Below the pieces are notes generated by a model, which ran no database searches, was not told where the DNA came from, and saw nothing but the letters and a program-made list of their open reading frames with translations. A program made the position numbers and the translations under genes. Of a DNA stretch of 64,000 nt, positions 49,367 to 60,007 are shown in pieces. The DNA comes from Chamaea fasciata (lineage: Eukaryota; Chordata; Aves; Passeriformes; Sylviidae): the NCBI GenBank assembly GCA_029207755.1, contig JARCOQ010000002.1, positions 93,533,087 to 93,597,086 of the forward strand, in the 5' to 3' direction. How positions within the stretch are numbered: the first letter of the stretch is position 1; every line of letters begins with the position of its first letter.

Positions 49367-51493
49367 AATTATATAAAATTACATATAAAACTTCTCATTT
49401 CTTCCCTTTAGAAAGCAAATTTTACTGCTGTTAGATCATGACCTTAGTTCACTATTATTAATAGGGAAAGTTGGTGTATCATGGTGGCCTTAAATCTTCA
49501 TGCTTGTCTAAATTATTGTAATTTTGTATTTTATTCTTCTATTGAAGAGATGGGGTGATGATGGACTGTACTGTTTTTATGTAATGATATTATCCCAGAC
49601 TAGCAGAACGAGTGGTTTACTGAGACCTTACTGTGAAAAACTTGCTGTAAAAGAGATCTCTTTCTGTATCATGTATCAGAAAATGGATTATAGATGGATA
49701 TAGAGTGTCTAAGAATGAATGCAGTTGGACTTCCCTGGTCAGAAATTTCACAGACTATTTGCATTTCTAAGAAATGAAAACTCAGTCTTATTACTCATGA
49801 AAAATGTAAGAAGAGAAAGATCTCTGACAGAGTAGCCATTATTCTGTGGAGAGAGTTCTTGTTAGTTTCATTCAATACATATCAGACATTTTTCTGGTTA
49901 GACTTCTCAGGGTTAGTGCTGAAATCCTCATAACTCTTTAACATGATAGAATATCTATTTTCTATGTAAATTTCTAGTACTATCATATCTATTCTTTGTG
50001 CCTATTAAGTGTGCAGAAAATGATTTATGATGTGGGTCATGCTTTCTGTAATAATTTTTGTGCCTGAATGATAGGTAAGAATGCTTATACAGTTTTGTAT
50101 TGAATTTACTCTTTTTGATGTCAGGGTAATAGCACACTTCATAGAGGCATTTGCATCAATTGAGCTGTTCAGGGCAAGCTGGGCTGCCCCTCATAAAAGG
50201 TAAGTGTATGTATTCCTGATTTTACCCCTTTTCATAGATCCACTGAAGCTTTTTTTCGTGTTCCTAGAGTGATATCCTGTCATGCTGATCTTGAAATTAG
50301 CCATAAATTTCTCTGGCATATGATATTAAGTGTCATATTCTTCTACAGTGTTTTTGCAAATTCCTAAATCATAGATTTTCTAGCTTCAGGGCAAAATTTG
50401 ATCCATGCATTGAAGCAGTTTTCTGGTTATACTGATGCTAGGTGAGTGTTTTTGAAGGCACTAATTTTATGCTCTTAGAGAGTAGCAAAAGCAGGCTATT
50501 CTTTCAGCAGCTTTTAATTTAGAGCATTGAGAAAAGTTACCATTCAGTCAGAGGTTGGATACAGATATTAAAATGGGACATGGGATCCCCTAGCACAGAT
50601 CTGGGAGCAAGGAGGAATTGTTTAAATGTGCAGCACGTCAGAAAGAACTCCTCATGAAGTAAATTCTCAGGGAAAATAGACCATTAATCTTGTTCATTAA
50701 TGACTTTGAGGCATTATTGGCTAACTACTGTAGGACAGCACAAGCACTAGCACATCTTAGGAATAAGGTATTTAAGTGATATATTTGAGTTAGTAAAGCC
50801 AAAGAAGCACTAATTTTTTCATCCTGATACAACCACTGACATGCCTGAATGTTTGCTGAACAGTGCTGAATGAAGTTAAAGACTCAAACTGCACACTAAT
50901 AGAATGGTGAGAGCCCAGATCATGAAGAAGCAGACACAATCTGTCAAATTTTTTTTAATTGCAGCAAACAAATATAGTCATTGAAAGAAATATAACAATT
51001 TTTAGGGAAAGTTATTATTATCAAAAATGTTGAAAGAGTTCAGGGACATAACAAGGATAATTATTCAAAAGCACCTCCTCCCTTCCCCACCCCGTAAAAA
51101 AAAAAAAAATTAAAACTGAGGAGAAATTAACTTTCTCCTCTTTCCCACACAAAGAAAGAATAGATGAAAGCTCATTTGTTGAGAGGACACCATTTCAATA
51201 ACTTCTGTGAGGAATGAAATATACTATGTCACATGCTACTGTTGAGAAAAATATAAATAGGTGATTTTTTTCTGTGAAATAGGTAGAATGATTCAGTTGA
51301 AATGTGACACGGTCCTTCACACATACAGTGTTGTTTCTGTGGTTTTCTAAAAATCTACTTTGTTGTATTATATGCTTTAGTGAGTGAATATGAAATGAAT
51401 AATAAATGTTTACTCCAGTCTATAGGCAAGCCTTTTTTTTCCCGATATTCAGCTTATGGCCTGATATCCTGTGAGAAAAAAATGAGCGTGTGA
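49367..51493. other. AT-rich non-coding DNA
   Basis: No gene or repeat family recognised. A short A run lies near 51098. The frame at 49955-50137 (60 codons) has no motif. Confidence 0.55.
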
Positions 51494-51499
51494 AACAAT
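51494..51499. repeat. 6-bp target-site duplication, left copy
   Basis: AACAAT directly before the TGAAATATTC start of the solo LTR; repeated exactly at 51859-51864. Confidence 0.82.
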
Positions 51500-51503
51500 T
51501 GAA

Positions 51504-51542
51504 ATATTCCCCCGCAGCCCCCCCCCCTCTCCCCTCCCCCCG
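51504..51542 (-). other. G-quadruplex-forming run at the LTR 3' end
   Basis: On the minus strand this is a series of G runs of 6, 4, 11 and 5 bases separated by loops of 1 to 4 bases (A, AGA, CTGC). That exceeds the usual four-runs-of-three rule. It lies in the last 45 bp of the minus-strand LTR (U5 end). Confidence 0.85.
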
Positions 51543-51635
51543 GAACTAGCTCTGGAGAGGCTTTTGAGAAATGTCTCAGAGGGACAGGACAAAAGATTCC
51601 AATAAAGGTTCTTACCCCAGGATTATTCCAAGACG

Positions 51636-51641
51636 TTTATT
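51636..51641 (-). other. AATAAA polyadenylation signal of the solo LTR
   Basis: tttatt on plus, AATAAA on minus, about 50 bp downstream of the TATA-like motif on that strand. This short R region is usual for retroviral LTRs and fixes the orientation. Confidence 0.62.
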
Positions 51642-51771
51642 CTCGAACGGTTCCAGGGGCCAAAAGAGAGAGAACAAAGAAGTACAGGGGTCTTATCTAG
51701 TCTCCCACTCTGGGAGGATTGCTGGCGCTCAGCCAATTAGGTCAAGAAAGGTAGGGAGGGTCATTCCATGT

Positions 51772-51835
51772 GGTCAAAGGGAAGAAATTCCAGGGGGTCA
51801 AAGGGAGGAAATTCCAGGGGGTCAAAGGGAGAAAC
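51772..51835. repeat. 24-bp tandem repeat inside the solo LTR
   Basis: Units 51772-51795 and 51796-51819 (ggtcaaagggaagaaattcc type) differ at one position; a partial third unit runs to about 51835. In the minus-strand LTR this is the U3 5' region, where duplicated enhancer segments are common. Confidence 0.9.
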
Positions 51836-51858
51836 CATTCCCGTAAAGAATTACAACA

Positions 51859-51864
51859 AACAAT
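51859..51864. repeat. 6-bp target-site duplication, right copy
   Basis: AACAAT directly after the ...TTACAACA end; exact match to 51494-51499. Confidence 0.82.
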
Positions 51865-51982
51865 CCTATAATTACTTGAGTCAAAAATTATTTGAGCTTC
51901 TCCTTAGCTAGAGGCATTATTTTAAGCTCACTGAGAAATAGTCTAATGTCAATTAATGCCTGAAAATTGTTATATAAAGGTT

Positions 51983-52518
51983 GTAGCCAGAACTGTTGAG
52001 GTCACACTTTGAATACTGTGTTCAGTTTTGGATCCCTTGCTCCAAAAAAGACACTGAGGTGCTGGAGCATGTCCAGAGAAGGCAACAGGGCTGATGAAGG
52101 GTCTGGAGCACAAATCCTATGAGTGACTGAGGGGACTAGGGTTTTTAGCCCAGAGACAAGGAGGCTTGGGGGGACCTTGTCACTCTCTACAACTGCCTGA
52201 AAAGAGATTATAACAAGAGAGGGTCAGTCTTTTTCTAAGTAAGAAGTGTTACAATAAGAAATAATGGTGTCAAGTTGCACCAGAGGAGGTTTAGATTGGA
52301 TAATAGGAATAAATTCTTCACTGAAACAAATGGAGTTCTGGCATTTGCAGACATTATCAAGGGAGTAGTAGAATCATCATCCCCGTAAGTGTTCAAAAGG
52401 CATGTTTATATGGTATTTAGGGGCATGGTTTAGAGGTTAACATGGAGGTGCTGGATTAATAGTTGGACTCAATGATGTTAGAGGTCTTTTCCAAACTGAA
52501 GACTTCTATGGTTCTATT
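51983..52518 (+). mobile_element. CR1: CR1 LINE fragment, 3' 535 bp
   Basis: Plus-strand CR1 running from the last RT codons to the tail: 'tttgaatactgtgttcagtt' (encoding the decayed 'LEYCVQF' stretch), 'acactgaggtgctggagcat', 'gtccagagaaggcaacaggg', 'tagattggataataggaata', 'gttggactcaatgatgttag', 'aggtcttttccaaa', and a decayed tail 'ttctatggttctatta'. The order is complete with small gaps. 5'-truncated; no open frame. Confidence 0.9.
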
Positions 52519-55049
52519 AAAGGTTAGGTGTTTCACACTGTTTAGTTATGCCAGCTAAGTCTGTTTGGAGAAAGGTTGCTCCTGTCTGTCAGCCAAGAGA
52601 GGTGGGGATTTTAGTTACACTGAAGGCAAGATAATTGAGTATGTGACTGCAAAAGAGTTCATGTCAATATAACTGATATCAAAGTTATGGACTTGGAGCT
52701 GGTAATAATTGTAGGCAGTAGCTGCTCTAAATTAGGAGTAATTTTTTTTTTTTTAATTAACAAATCTAGCTGTCACAACCACTCAGGAGAATCTTTAACA
52801 GGTAGACCCAGCCTGAATCTTGAGATTTCTAACTGATAATAAAAAATCCCCATTACTGTTTGCTACCTTTTGTAACAAGATTTCATCAGTGCTTACTAAC
52901 TAAAAGGGGTACAAGGGCAATGAAACCGTGAGTGAAAAATCAAAATACAACATACACAGCATCCAACATGAAATCAACCACAGCTTTCTTTATTTGCAGC
53001 TGTAGAATTAATTATCAAAGGTGTGTGTAATTTTTGTTGATTCTTTGCTTTCCATTTTTTTTGTCTGTGGCTTTTTTTTTTTTGGGGGGGGGTGTGGTGT
53101 GTCATGGGGAAACATCTGAATTGGTAAAGAAGAAACAAGAAATCCTAGGGGACTCTTAGTTAAGATAGAGTTCAGTGTTGTACTGAAACAGGAAAGATTC
53201 CCTTGTGTATGTGTGGACCATTTCTGACTCTCCTTTTTAAATTAAATAAGACTCAATTAAAATTTTTACATTTTTTCAGTTCTTGTTTTTATTCATTGCT
53301 TGTTTGTAGAGAGAAATATTTTTTGAATGTATTAATTCAAGTGGTTTAAAATTGTATGTTTCAGTGAAAAAGTGTTTTCAATTAAAAAAAAAAATTAAAA
53401 GAACAGAAAAAGAAAGAAACATATTAACCCAAACCCTGAGCTATGCTGAATGTATGTTTTCTACATGGACATTCAAAGATAAATATGTTATAAATCTTTA
53501 TAGTTTCTATCTTTATAATTTGTAAGAAATATCATGTGGAAAATGTGCTACTTTAAACTCACAAAAAACTAATTATCCAACTGTATTATGAAACTGCTTG
53601 GATATACTTTACTGAAATAATTTTAATTAGGGTCAAAGTAATGTAGCAAGAAGCACAGAGGTACAAAACATTTTCGTTTCTTTCCAAATTATTTTTGGTT
53701 AAATGGCTGGTTAAAATTATGAAATGAATAATCCACACCTGTTAAACAAAAATAGTTCTTGAAACAGAAGTAATTACTGTGCAGCTCCAATCTGAGTCAT
53801 GGGTGAATGCAAATGAAAATTTATGCTGATGTGATTCTGGTATTGGTTTGCAAGGTTTAATTTTTTTTTTAATGAAATTCTCAAAAAACCACCATTAATT
53901 AAGATTGAATATAATTTTACTCTATAGAATATTTCTTTATTTTATATAATGAAACTGCATTTGGTTTTCAAATAATACTATGTTAATTTATCTATCAAAA
54001 CAAATGAAAAAGATGTTAAGATTATTCTCTAGGAATGCAATTACACTATCTCATTTTCTAAAAGAAGATGGTTATATGCAAAATGCTTATTCAGAAGTGG
54101 CAAGCATCTTCTACTTTGGTACACCTATACTTGTGACCAGAAGTTCTTTAGAAGCCTACTGACTACTAGTTGAGACAAAAAACTGTGTGAGATCCTACCT
54201 TAAAAATTTAACAATACGCACAAACAAGTTCCAGCTCCTAGGAATATGGTTTGACTCTAATTCAATTTTACAAATATAGCTTTTGAGTGTGAAGTAGCCT
54301 ATGACTAAAATACTACATATATAATTTATTCACTAAAAGAAATTTTAAAAAGTCATGCATTCTTGTCAGCCTTGAAGTTTTAAGTCAGAAGCCTGACATT
54401 TATTGTTTTTTAAAAACCAACCTTCCTTTCTTCCTTCTTTCCCCCCTCCCTCACTTCCTCTCTTCTTTTCTTTTTTAATTCTTGCATTTTTTTCCTTCTT
54501 TTTTTTTCCCCCTTGTGTTTCTTCTTGAAGTGAACTTTGGAAATTTGGTAAGCATTCTTTTCTTTCCTCTGGGACCATTGGGGCCATTTTTCACCCTAAA
54601 TGTCAGGAGCTTGCGAAGCATTTTAATTTTCCCCTTGTCAGTCTGTAGAGGTTAAAAACCCAGAGTTAAAATAACAGTATAACTGGAAGTCAGAGAGGTT
54701 GAAGAATGCCAGGATGTGATGCTGAAATCTGGGATCTGCTAAAGATTCTGCCATATACTTAAGACATGAACTTGAATAACTACAGTTGTATCTCTTTGAA
54801 TGGTTCCTAAACTTAAGGATCTGTACTGCACATTCACACTTATGGTTACTTTTCGGAGTGTAGCTAGGTGTCTGACTTAGCACAACCACATTTCATGGTT
54901 TTGTCCTACATTTACAGCAGGTAGATCTGTGACTTTCACAGATGAGCTGCCTTTGATACTACAGATTTGGGTGTTTTTTCACCATAAGAGTATATAAAAC
55001 AAGGAAAGCTTTACATCAAAATCATTTTGATCCTTAAACTCATGCCTCA
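52519..55049. other. AT-rich non-coding DNA with homopolymer and pyrimidine tracts
   Basis: No gene recognised. It contains a T12G9 run at 53072-53092 and the polypyrimidine tract listed separately. The frame 54366-54587 (minus) is a lysine/glycine/glutamate product of that tract. The 54638-54889 frame (83 codons, minus) has no motif. Confidence 0.55.
54421..54516. repeat. Polypyrimidine/polypurine tract
   Basis: About 95 bp almost free of purines on the plus strand. The first 56 bp (54421-54476) have one purine. Long tracts of this kind can form triplex (H-) DNA. Confidence 0.85.
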
Positions 55050-57365
55050 CAGATTCACAGAACAGTTAGGGTTGAAAGGATGCCTGGAACTCATCTAGTC
55101 CAATCCCTCTGCTACAGCAAGTTCGCCTGAAGGAGGTTGCACAGGATCACATCCATGTGGGTTTTGAACATCTGCAGAGAAGGAGACTCCACACTGTTGC
55201 TGAGGAGCCTGTTCTGGTGCTCAGTCATCCTTAAAGCTTCTTCCTCATATTTAGATGGAACGTCCTGTGCTTCAGTTTGTGCCTGTTGCCCCTGCCTCTG
55301 GGCACCACTGTAAACATTCCCTTGACATTTGCTTTTAAAATATTTGTATGCACTGATAAGATTCCCTCTCAGTCATCTCTTCTCTGGGCAAACGAGCCCA
55401 GATTTCCTCATAAGTGAGGTGCTCCAGCCTCCTCTCTTCTGGACCCACATTTTCTTATGTGAACTGGGGAGCCCAGAAACGGACACAAGATTCCAGGAGC
55501 GGCCTCACCACCTCCCTTGGTCATGATGGCTACACTCTTCCTAAGGCACCCCAGGATACCACCGGCCTTTTTTTGCAACAAGATAACATTGGTGGCTCAT
55601 GGTTAACTTGTTGTGCATCAGGATTCCCCCATTCTCTTCTACTAGGCTGTTTTCCACAGGTCAAGCCCTAAATCTGTACAGTTACATGGGGTTATTACTT
55701 CCTAGGTCTTTATATTTGTCTTTGCTTAACTTCATCATGTTCCTCCTCTCTGCCCAAGTCCTCAGCTGGTCCAGATATTGCTGAATGGCAGCACAGCCTT
55801 CTGGTATATAAGATACTCCTCACAGTTTGTATCATCATTGCTGAAAGTACATTCTGCCCCTTCATTCAGGCCACTGATAAATTAATTGAACAAGACCAAA
55901 CCCAATACTCTCTCCTGGAAAACATCATTACCTACAGACATCCAGCTAGACCTTGTGCCACTAATCAAAACCCTCTGAGTTCTGCCATCCAGTTCTCAAT
56001 CTACATCACTGCTCACTCATCTAACACAATACCTGAGTTTACCTCTCAGGATGTTATGGGAAACAGTGTCAAAAGCCTTGCTGAAGTCAAGGTAGACCAC
56101 ATTCACTGCTCTCCAGCCATCTACCCTGCCAGCGATTCCATCACTGAAGTCTATCAGAGCAGTCAAGCATGATTTTTCCTTAGTAAATTCATGTGAACTA
56201 CCTGATTACCTTCTTTTCCCCTACAGGCTTAGAGATCTCATCCAGGATGAGTTGTTCCATCACCTTTCCAGAGATGGAGATGAAGCTGACTGACTTGCTA
56301 TTTCCTGGGTTGTAGTTCTTGACCTTCTTTAAGAATGGAGTAACATTAGCTTTCTTCCAGTCCTCAGGCACCTCTCCCATTCTCCACAAGCTTTCAAATA
56401 TGACAGAGAGAGGCTTTAGCAAAAGATCTGCTGTCTCCCTTAGCACTCCCAAGTGTTTCCTACTGAAGCCCATGGATCTGTCTAAATGAACTCTAATCTG
56501 ATCTGCTTTAACCAAGGGAGAATCTTCCTTTCTCCAGACTTTCTCTCTTGCCTATAGGGGCTGAGATTCCTGAGGGCTGGCCTTAGGAATGAAAGAATGA
56601 ATCTAAGAAGGCATTTAGTAACTCCGATTCTGCTGTATTCATCAACAAGGTACCCACCTCATCCAGCAGTCTTTCCTTTGCTACTGATGTACTTGAAGAA
56701 TCCCTTATTTTTCTTGACATCCCTTACCACCTTTGATTCCAAACTGACCTTAGCCTTCCTTGTTGCATCCTTGCATACTCTGACAATGTTCCTATATTCC
56801 TCCCAAGTTGCCTGTCCCTTTTCTTACAGTCTGTAAACTTCTATTTCAATTCATCCAGAAACTCCTTGCTCATTCTTACAGGTCTCTTACCCCGTTTGCT
56901 TGCATCATTGGGATGTACCAATCTGGAGCTTGAAGGAAACAATGCTCGAATATTAACCAGCTTTCTTTGGTCCCATGATACTCTACCAAGCAAATGTCTG
57001 AAGAGGCCGACATCTGCTCTCCTGAAATCCAGTGTAAGAAGCTTTCTATGTTCTCTCCTTACCAGTCTAAGGATCTTGAACTCCACCATTTCATGGTCAC
57101 TGCTGCCAAAGTTGCACTTGAGCTTCATATTCCCCACCAGGCCTCCTTTTTGGTGTAAACAAGGTCCAGCATAACACCTCTCCTTCTTGGCCCCTGTATC
57201 TCTTGGAGAAGGAAGTTCTCATCAATGAATTCTGGGAACCTCATGGATTTTTTATGCCGTGTTATGTTGTCCATCCAACATTTCAGAGTAATTAAAATCC
57301 TCCATGTGGATCGGGCCTTGTGAATGTGAGGCTGTTCCGATCTGTCCATAGAGGGCCTTAGCAGC
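55050..57365 (-). mobile_element. CR1: CR1 LINE, 2.3-kb copy from endonuclease to 3' end (inactive)
   Basis: The longest CR1 copy here. CR1 encodes an ORF2 protein with an APE-type endonuclease and a reverse transcriptase for target-primed insertion. Minus-strand reading gives the endonuclease C-terminal part: 'MEDFNYSEM' at about 57305-57280 (family GDFNxPxI), 'FIDENFLLQEIQGPRRRGVM' with 'LDLVYTKKE', and 'SDHEMVEFKILR' at about 57105. Then come the linker 'LTLDFRRADVGLFRHLLGR' and the RT start, 'PLSVIFESLWRMGEVPEDWK' with 'KANVTPFLKK' (105-codon frame 56198-56515). RT motif A is 'VYLDFSKAFDTVSHN' (about 56100-56060). The motif C position reads 'NDD' in place of 'ADD' (about 55840). RT C-terminal and 3' non-coding blocks follow to the tail at 55050. 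In-frame stops and frameshifts split every domain, and about two thirds of the endonuclease is missing. Confidence 0.93.
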
Positions 57366-58442
57366 TCAGCTCAAGAGAAACTTTCCAGAAAATAATTATC
57401 TGCATTTTTAAAAGATGTGTCAGATTTTTGACATTGTCAGAGATGAAACAAGGTATAAGAACACAAGATAAAATTATTGCTGGTTAGAAACTAAACGTTA
57501 GAATTCTATGATCAGCTCCACACAACTTGGTTCCTGAAGCCTCCTTTCTCTCTGGCTGTTATGCCTTCTTCATAGTGCCTGTTTTATGTTTGCGCTTGGT
57601 GCTCTGTTCGTTGGCCAATTTGAAAGATAAATGAAGTATTAAAGAAGCAAGAGCAGCTGAGCCACTGGCTTCATCAGAGTGTTCAGGGACCATCTTCAGC
57701 TTTTGATAAGACTGTCACAGCTTGTGATTGCATCTCATAACTGTTTCTTAGTTACCACTCACAATCAAATTCAGAATGCAGGGACTGTGGGAAAGCCAGA
57801 TAATGACCTTGGCAAGTGTCTAGGAACAGAACTGAGTAATTATTTACAGCACTTGCCTTCAAGGGATAATTTGGCAATGGAACTACAAAGCAGGTTTCTA
57901 TCAGCAATGCTGAAATTAGTAATAGACTTTTAAATATTAAAGCCCCCTAAAAATAACCACAGATGGAATAAGGGAGAAAAACCTCTGGGACCTATTTTCC
58001 ACCTCAGCTGGCAACATACAATTCTTGGTTTAATAACAAAAGACATCTTATTAAATTATATTACGGTGAGTCTGTTGCTTAGTGCAGGTGTCAGGCTGGT
58101 ACTGTTGCTAATACCTACTGTAGCCACACATGTTGCTATAAAAAGCTAGCCAATACTTCAGTACAAATGGCATGCATGTATTATCTCTCAGTGCTCTAGG
58201 ATCATCTAATGAAATATAATGTTTATAAAAAATACCTACAAAGATTTTATAACATTCAGGTATATTTTCTATACATATCAATATAGATATTCAAAGATCA
58301 CCCCTTCAAATCTGTATATAGGAATGAAAGGCCACAAATAATTCAGTGTGATTTGATGTGATGACAGTTTGGGTCCTCAGACTGCAAGGACTGGTGTGTG
58401 TGTGCAAAAAAAATAATTTCAGACCATACTTCTTCAGTTAAT

Positions 58443-58463
58443 AATAAATCGATTTTTCAAATG

Positions 58464-58502
<39 letters not shown>
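58443..58502 (+). other. AATAAA signal followed by 39-A tract; possible retroposed mRNA end
   Basis: AATAAA at 58443-58448 is followed 15 nt later by an uninterrupted run of 39 A (58464-58502). This is the spacing of a polyadenylated transcript end copied into the genome. The sequence upstream (to about 58330) does not resemble a gene I know, and I found no flanking direct repeat, so a chance A expansion remains possible. Confidence 0.4.
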
Positions 58503-58508
<6 letters not shown>

Positions 58509-58984
58509 CTGCAATGGGAAAAAAAAAGTGTTAATCACTGACATCACTATAATATTACTAAAATGAATGTCCAGGACAAAGATCTCCAATGTTCTATTTC
58601 ATACCAGACTAAATATTCTCATTTATAGTTTGGCAATAAACTATATGAAAAAGCTTAATATATAAATAAACCATATTGACTCTAATGTTTTCAAGTATGC
58701 TGACTTTTTTTTTTTAAAAAAAGGGAGACTAGTTATCTAGTGTTTTAGTACCATTATAAGGAGTCTACAAATACCTGTGACATATCAGGTAAAGGAAAAA
58801 AATTGCTTTAGAGAGCACTGAATCTGAAAATGACAAATAAAAGGTACCATAATCCACAAATAGTGTAAGAAAATATTTTCTGCTCATATTCAAACTTTTT
58901 TATAGACTGTGAAGGTGCTAGAAGATCATCAATTTCCCATAAGAAAATGCTCTTCTAAACATTGCTATAAGAATCATCCACTTC

Positions 58985-59018
58985 TGTCAGGATTAATATC
59001 ATGTCAGGATTAATATCT
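58985..59018. repeat. 17-bp tandem duplication
   Basis: Two adjacent copies of tgtcaggattaatatc(a/t), identical except for the last base. Confidence 0.9.
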
Positions 59019-59278
59019 GAAAAGCTATGGAGTGTGTGGCTGGGGGACATTGCTGTAATGAGGCAAAAAATTCTCTGAAACAAACTTTTGTACCTTTTTC
59101 ATCAATCTTTATACTTTAACCTATTCTCTATTTAGGCAAATATGATAAAAATTATAATGTGCAAGATATATCTGAAAGAGTCAAAACTTGCTATTTCTGC
59201 CTACTGAAACAAACTTTAAGATGACTTTCAAGTGATAGTGCTTGTATCTTAGATTTTTTTTAATTATTTTTTAATTTT

Positions 59279-59309
<31 letters not shown>

Positions 59310-59340
59310 CATCAGGTAGTACTGAATTTTACTGGGACAG

Positions 59341-59911
59341 TGTTGTGGTCTAACTCTAGCCAGAAACCAAGTGCCACTCAGCTGTGTCCCCCACCAGTAG
59401 GATTGGGAAGAAAATAGGAAGGGCAAAAGCTAGTAAACTTGTGGATTGGGAAAACAGGGAAAGCTAAAGCTTGTGCACACAAGCAAAGCAAGGAGTTAAT
59501 TCATTCCTTCCCATGGGCAGGCAGGTGTTCAGCCATGACCAGGAGAATGAGGACCCATCACATGTAATGGTGGCTTGGGAAAACATAAACACTCCAAAAT
59601 ATCCCCCACCTCCTCTTTCTTCATCCCAGTTTATATACTGAGTATGATGTCTTATGGTCTGGAATAACCCTTTGGTCAGCTGGGTCACCTGTCCTGGCTG
59701 TATTCTCCTCCCAACCACCCATGAAAACCCAATCTCCTCGCCAGCATGGCAGTACAAAAATGAGAAAAGGCCTTTTACTCTGTGTAGGCTCTTTTCAACA
59801 ATAACAAAAATATCTCCATATTGTAATCCCTTTATATTCAGCACAAATTCAAAACATTGCCCCATACCAGCCACTACAAAGAAAAATAACTACCTCAGCT
59901 CAAACAAGTCA
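59341..59911 (-). mobile_element. Solo LTR, bird ERVL-like family
   Basis: The plus strand starts TGTTGTGGTCTAACTCTAGCC and ends CAGCTCAAACAAGTCA. This matches, from memory, the widespread bird LTR that on its sense (minus) strand runs from 'TGtcctggtttcagctg' to 'gggttaaaccacaaCA'. Other matching blocks are 'gtcagctgggtcacctgtcc', 'tggctgtattctcctcccaa' and 'cattgccccataccagccac'. On the minus strand a TATATAA box lies at 59637-59631, about 275 bp into the LTR. Length is 571 bp. I could not find a matching target-site duplication, so the flanks have decayed or been rearranged. No viral coding sequence adjoins it. The frames 59464-59874 (minus, 136 codons) and 59654-60088 (plus) are shadows; the latter runs into a poly(T) tract. 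Confidence 0.75.
59631..59637 (-). promoter_or_regulatory. TATATAA box in the ERVL-like LTR
   Basis: ttatata on plus, TATATAA on minus, in the middle of the solo LTR at the position expected for the U3 promoter. Its present activity is unknown. Confidence 0.5.
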
Positions 59912-59966
59912 TTCAACAAACACTGTATTTCTAAGCTGATCAAAGTATTTATTTATTATAGGAGCT

Positions 59967-59968
<2 letters not shown>

Positions 59969-60007
<39 letters not shown>
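59969..60007 (-). repeat. Poly(T) tract, 39 T
   Basis: Uninterrupted run of 39 T about 60 bp right of the LTR. On the minus strand no AATAAA precedes it within 40 nt. It produces a phenylalanine run in the frame 59654-60088. Confidence 0.95.

Larger units (their letters stand above)
51500..51858 (-). mobile_element. Complete 359-bp solo LTR (ERVK-like)
   Basis: The plus strand begins TGAAATATTC and ends GAATTACAACA, with a perfect 6-bp target-site duplication AACAAT on both sides. Minus orientation is supported by an ordered promoter: an inverted CCAAT box (ATTGG; plus-strand ccaat at 51733-51737), then a TATA-like agataag (about 51691-51698), then AATAAA (plus-strand tttatt, 51636-51641). 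About 135 bp follow to the 3' end. The minus-strand 5' part holds a 24-bp tandem repeat and the 3' end a very G-rich run. No primer-binding site or coding sequence adjoins it, so it is a solo LTR. The plus-strand frame 51571-51846, with its repeated GQREEIPG-type peptide, is a shadow of the tandem repeat. Class II assignment rests on duplication length. Confidence 0.82.
57366..59340. other. AT-rich non-coding DNA
   Basis: No gene recognised. The frame at 57679-57933 (84 codons, plus) has no motif. The region contains a poly(A) tract, a 17-bp duplication and a (TTTTTA)n stretch at 59265-59310. Confidence 0.52.

Noticed and set aside
51772..51835. Regular repeats considered as a possible CRISPR array
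   Set aside because: The units are directly adjacent with no spacers and sit within an LTR; the genome is eukaryotic.
51571..51846. 91-codon frame with a repeated GQREEIPG-type peptide
   Set aside because: The peptide repeat is the 24-bp tandem repeat of a solo LTR read in frame, and the LTR's sense strand is the opposite one.
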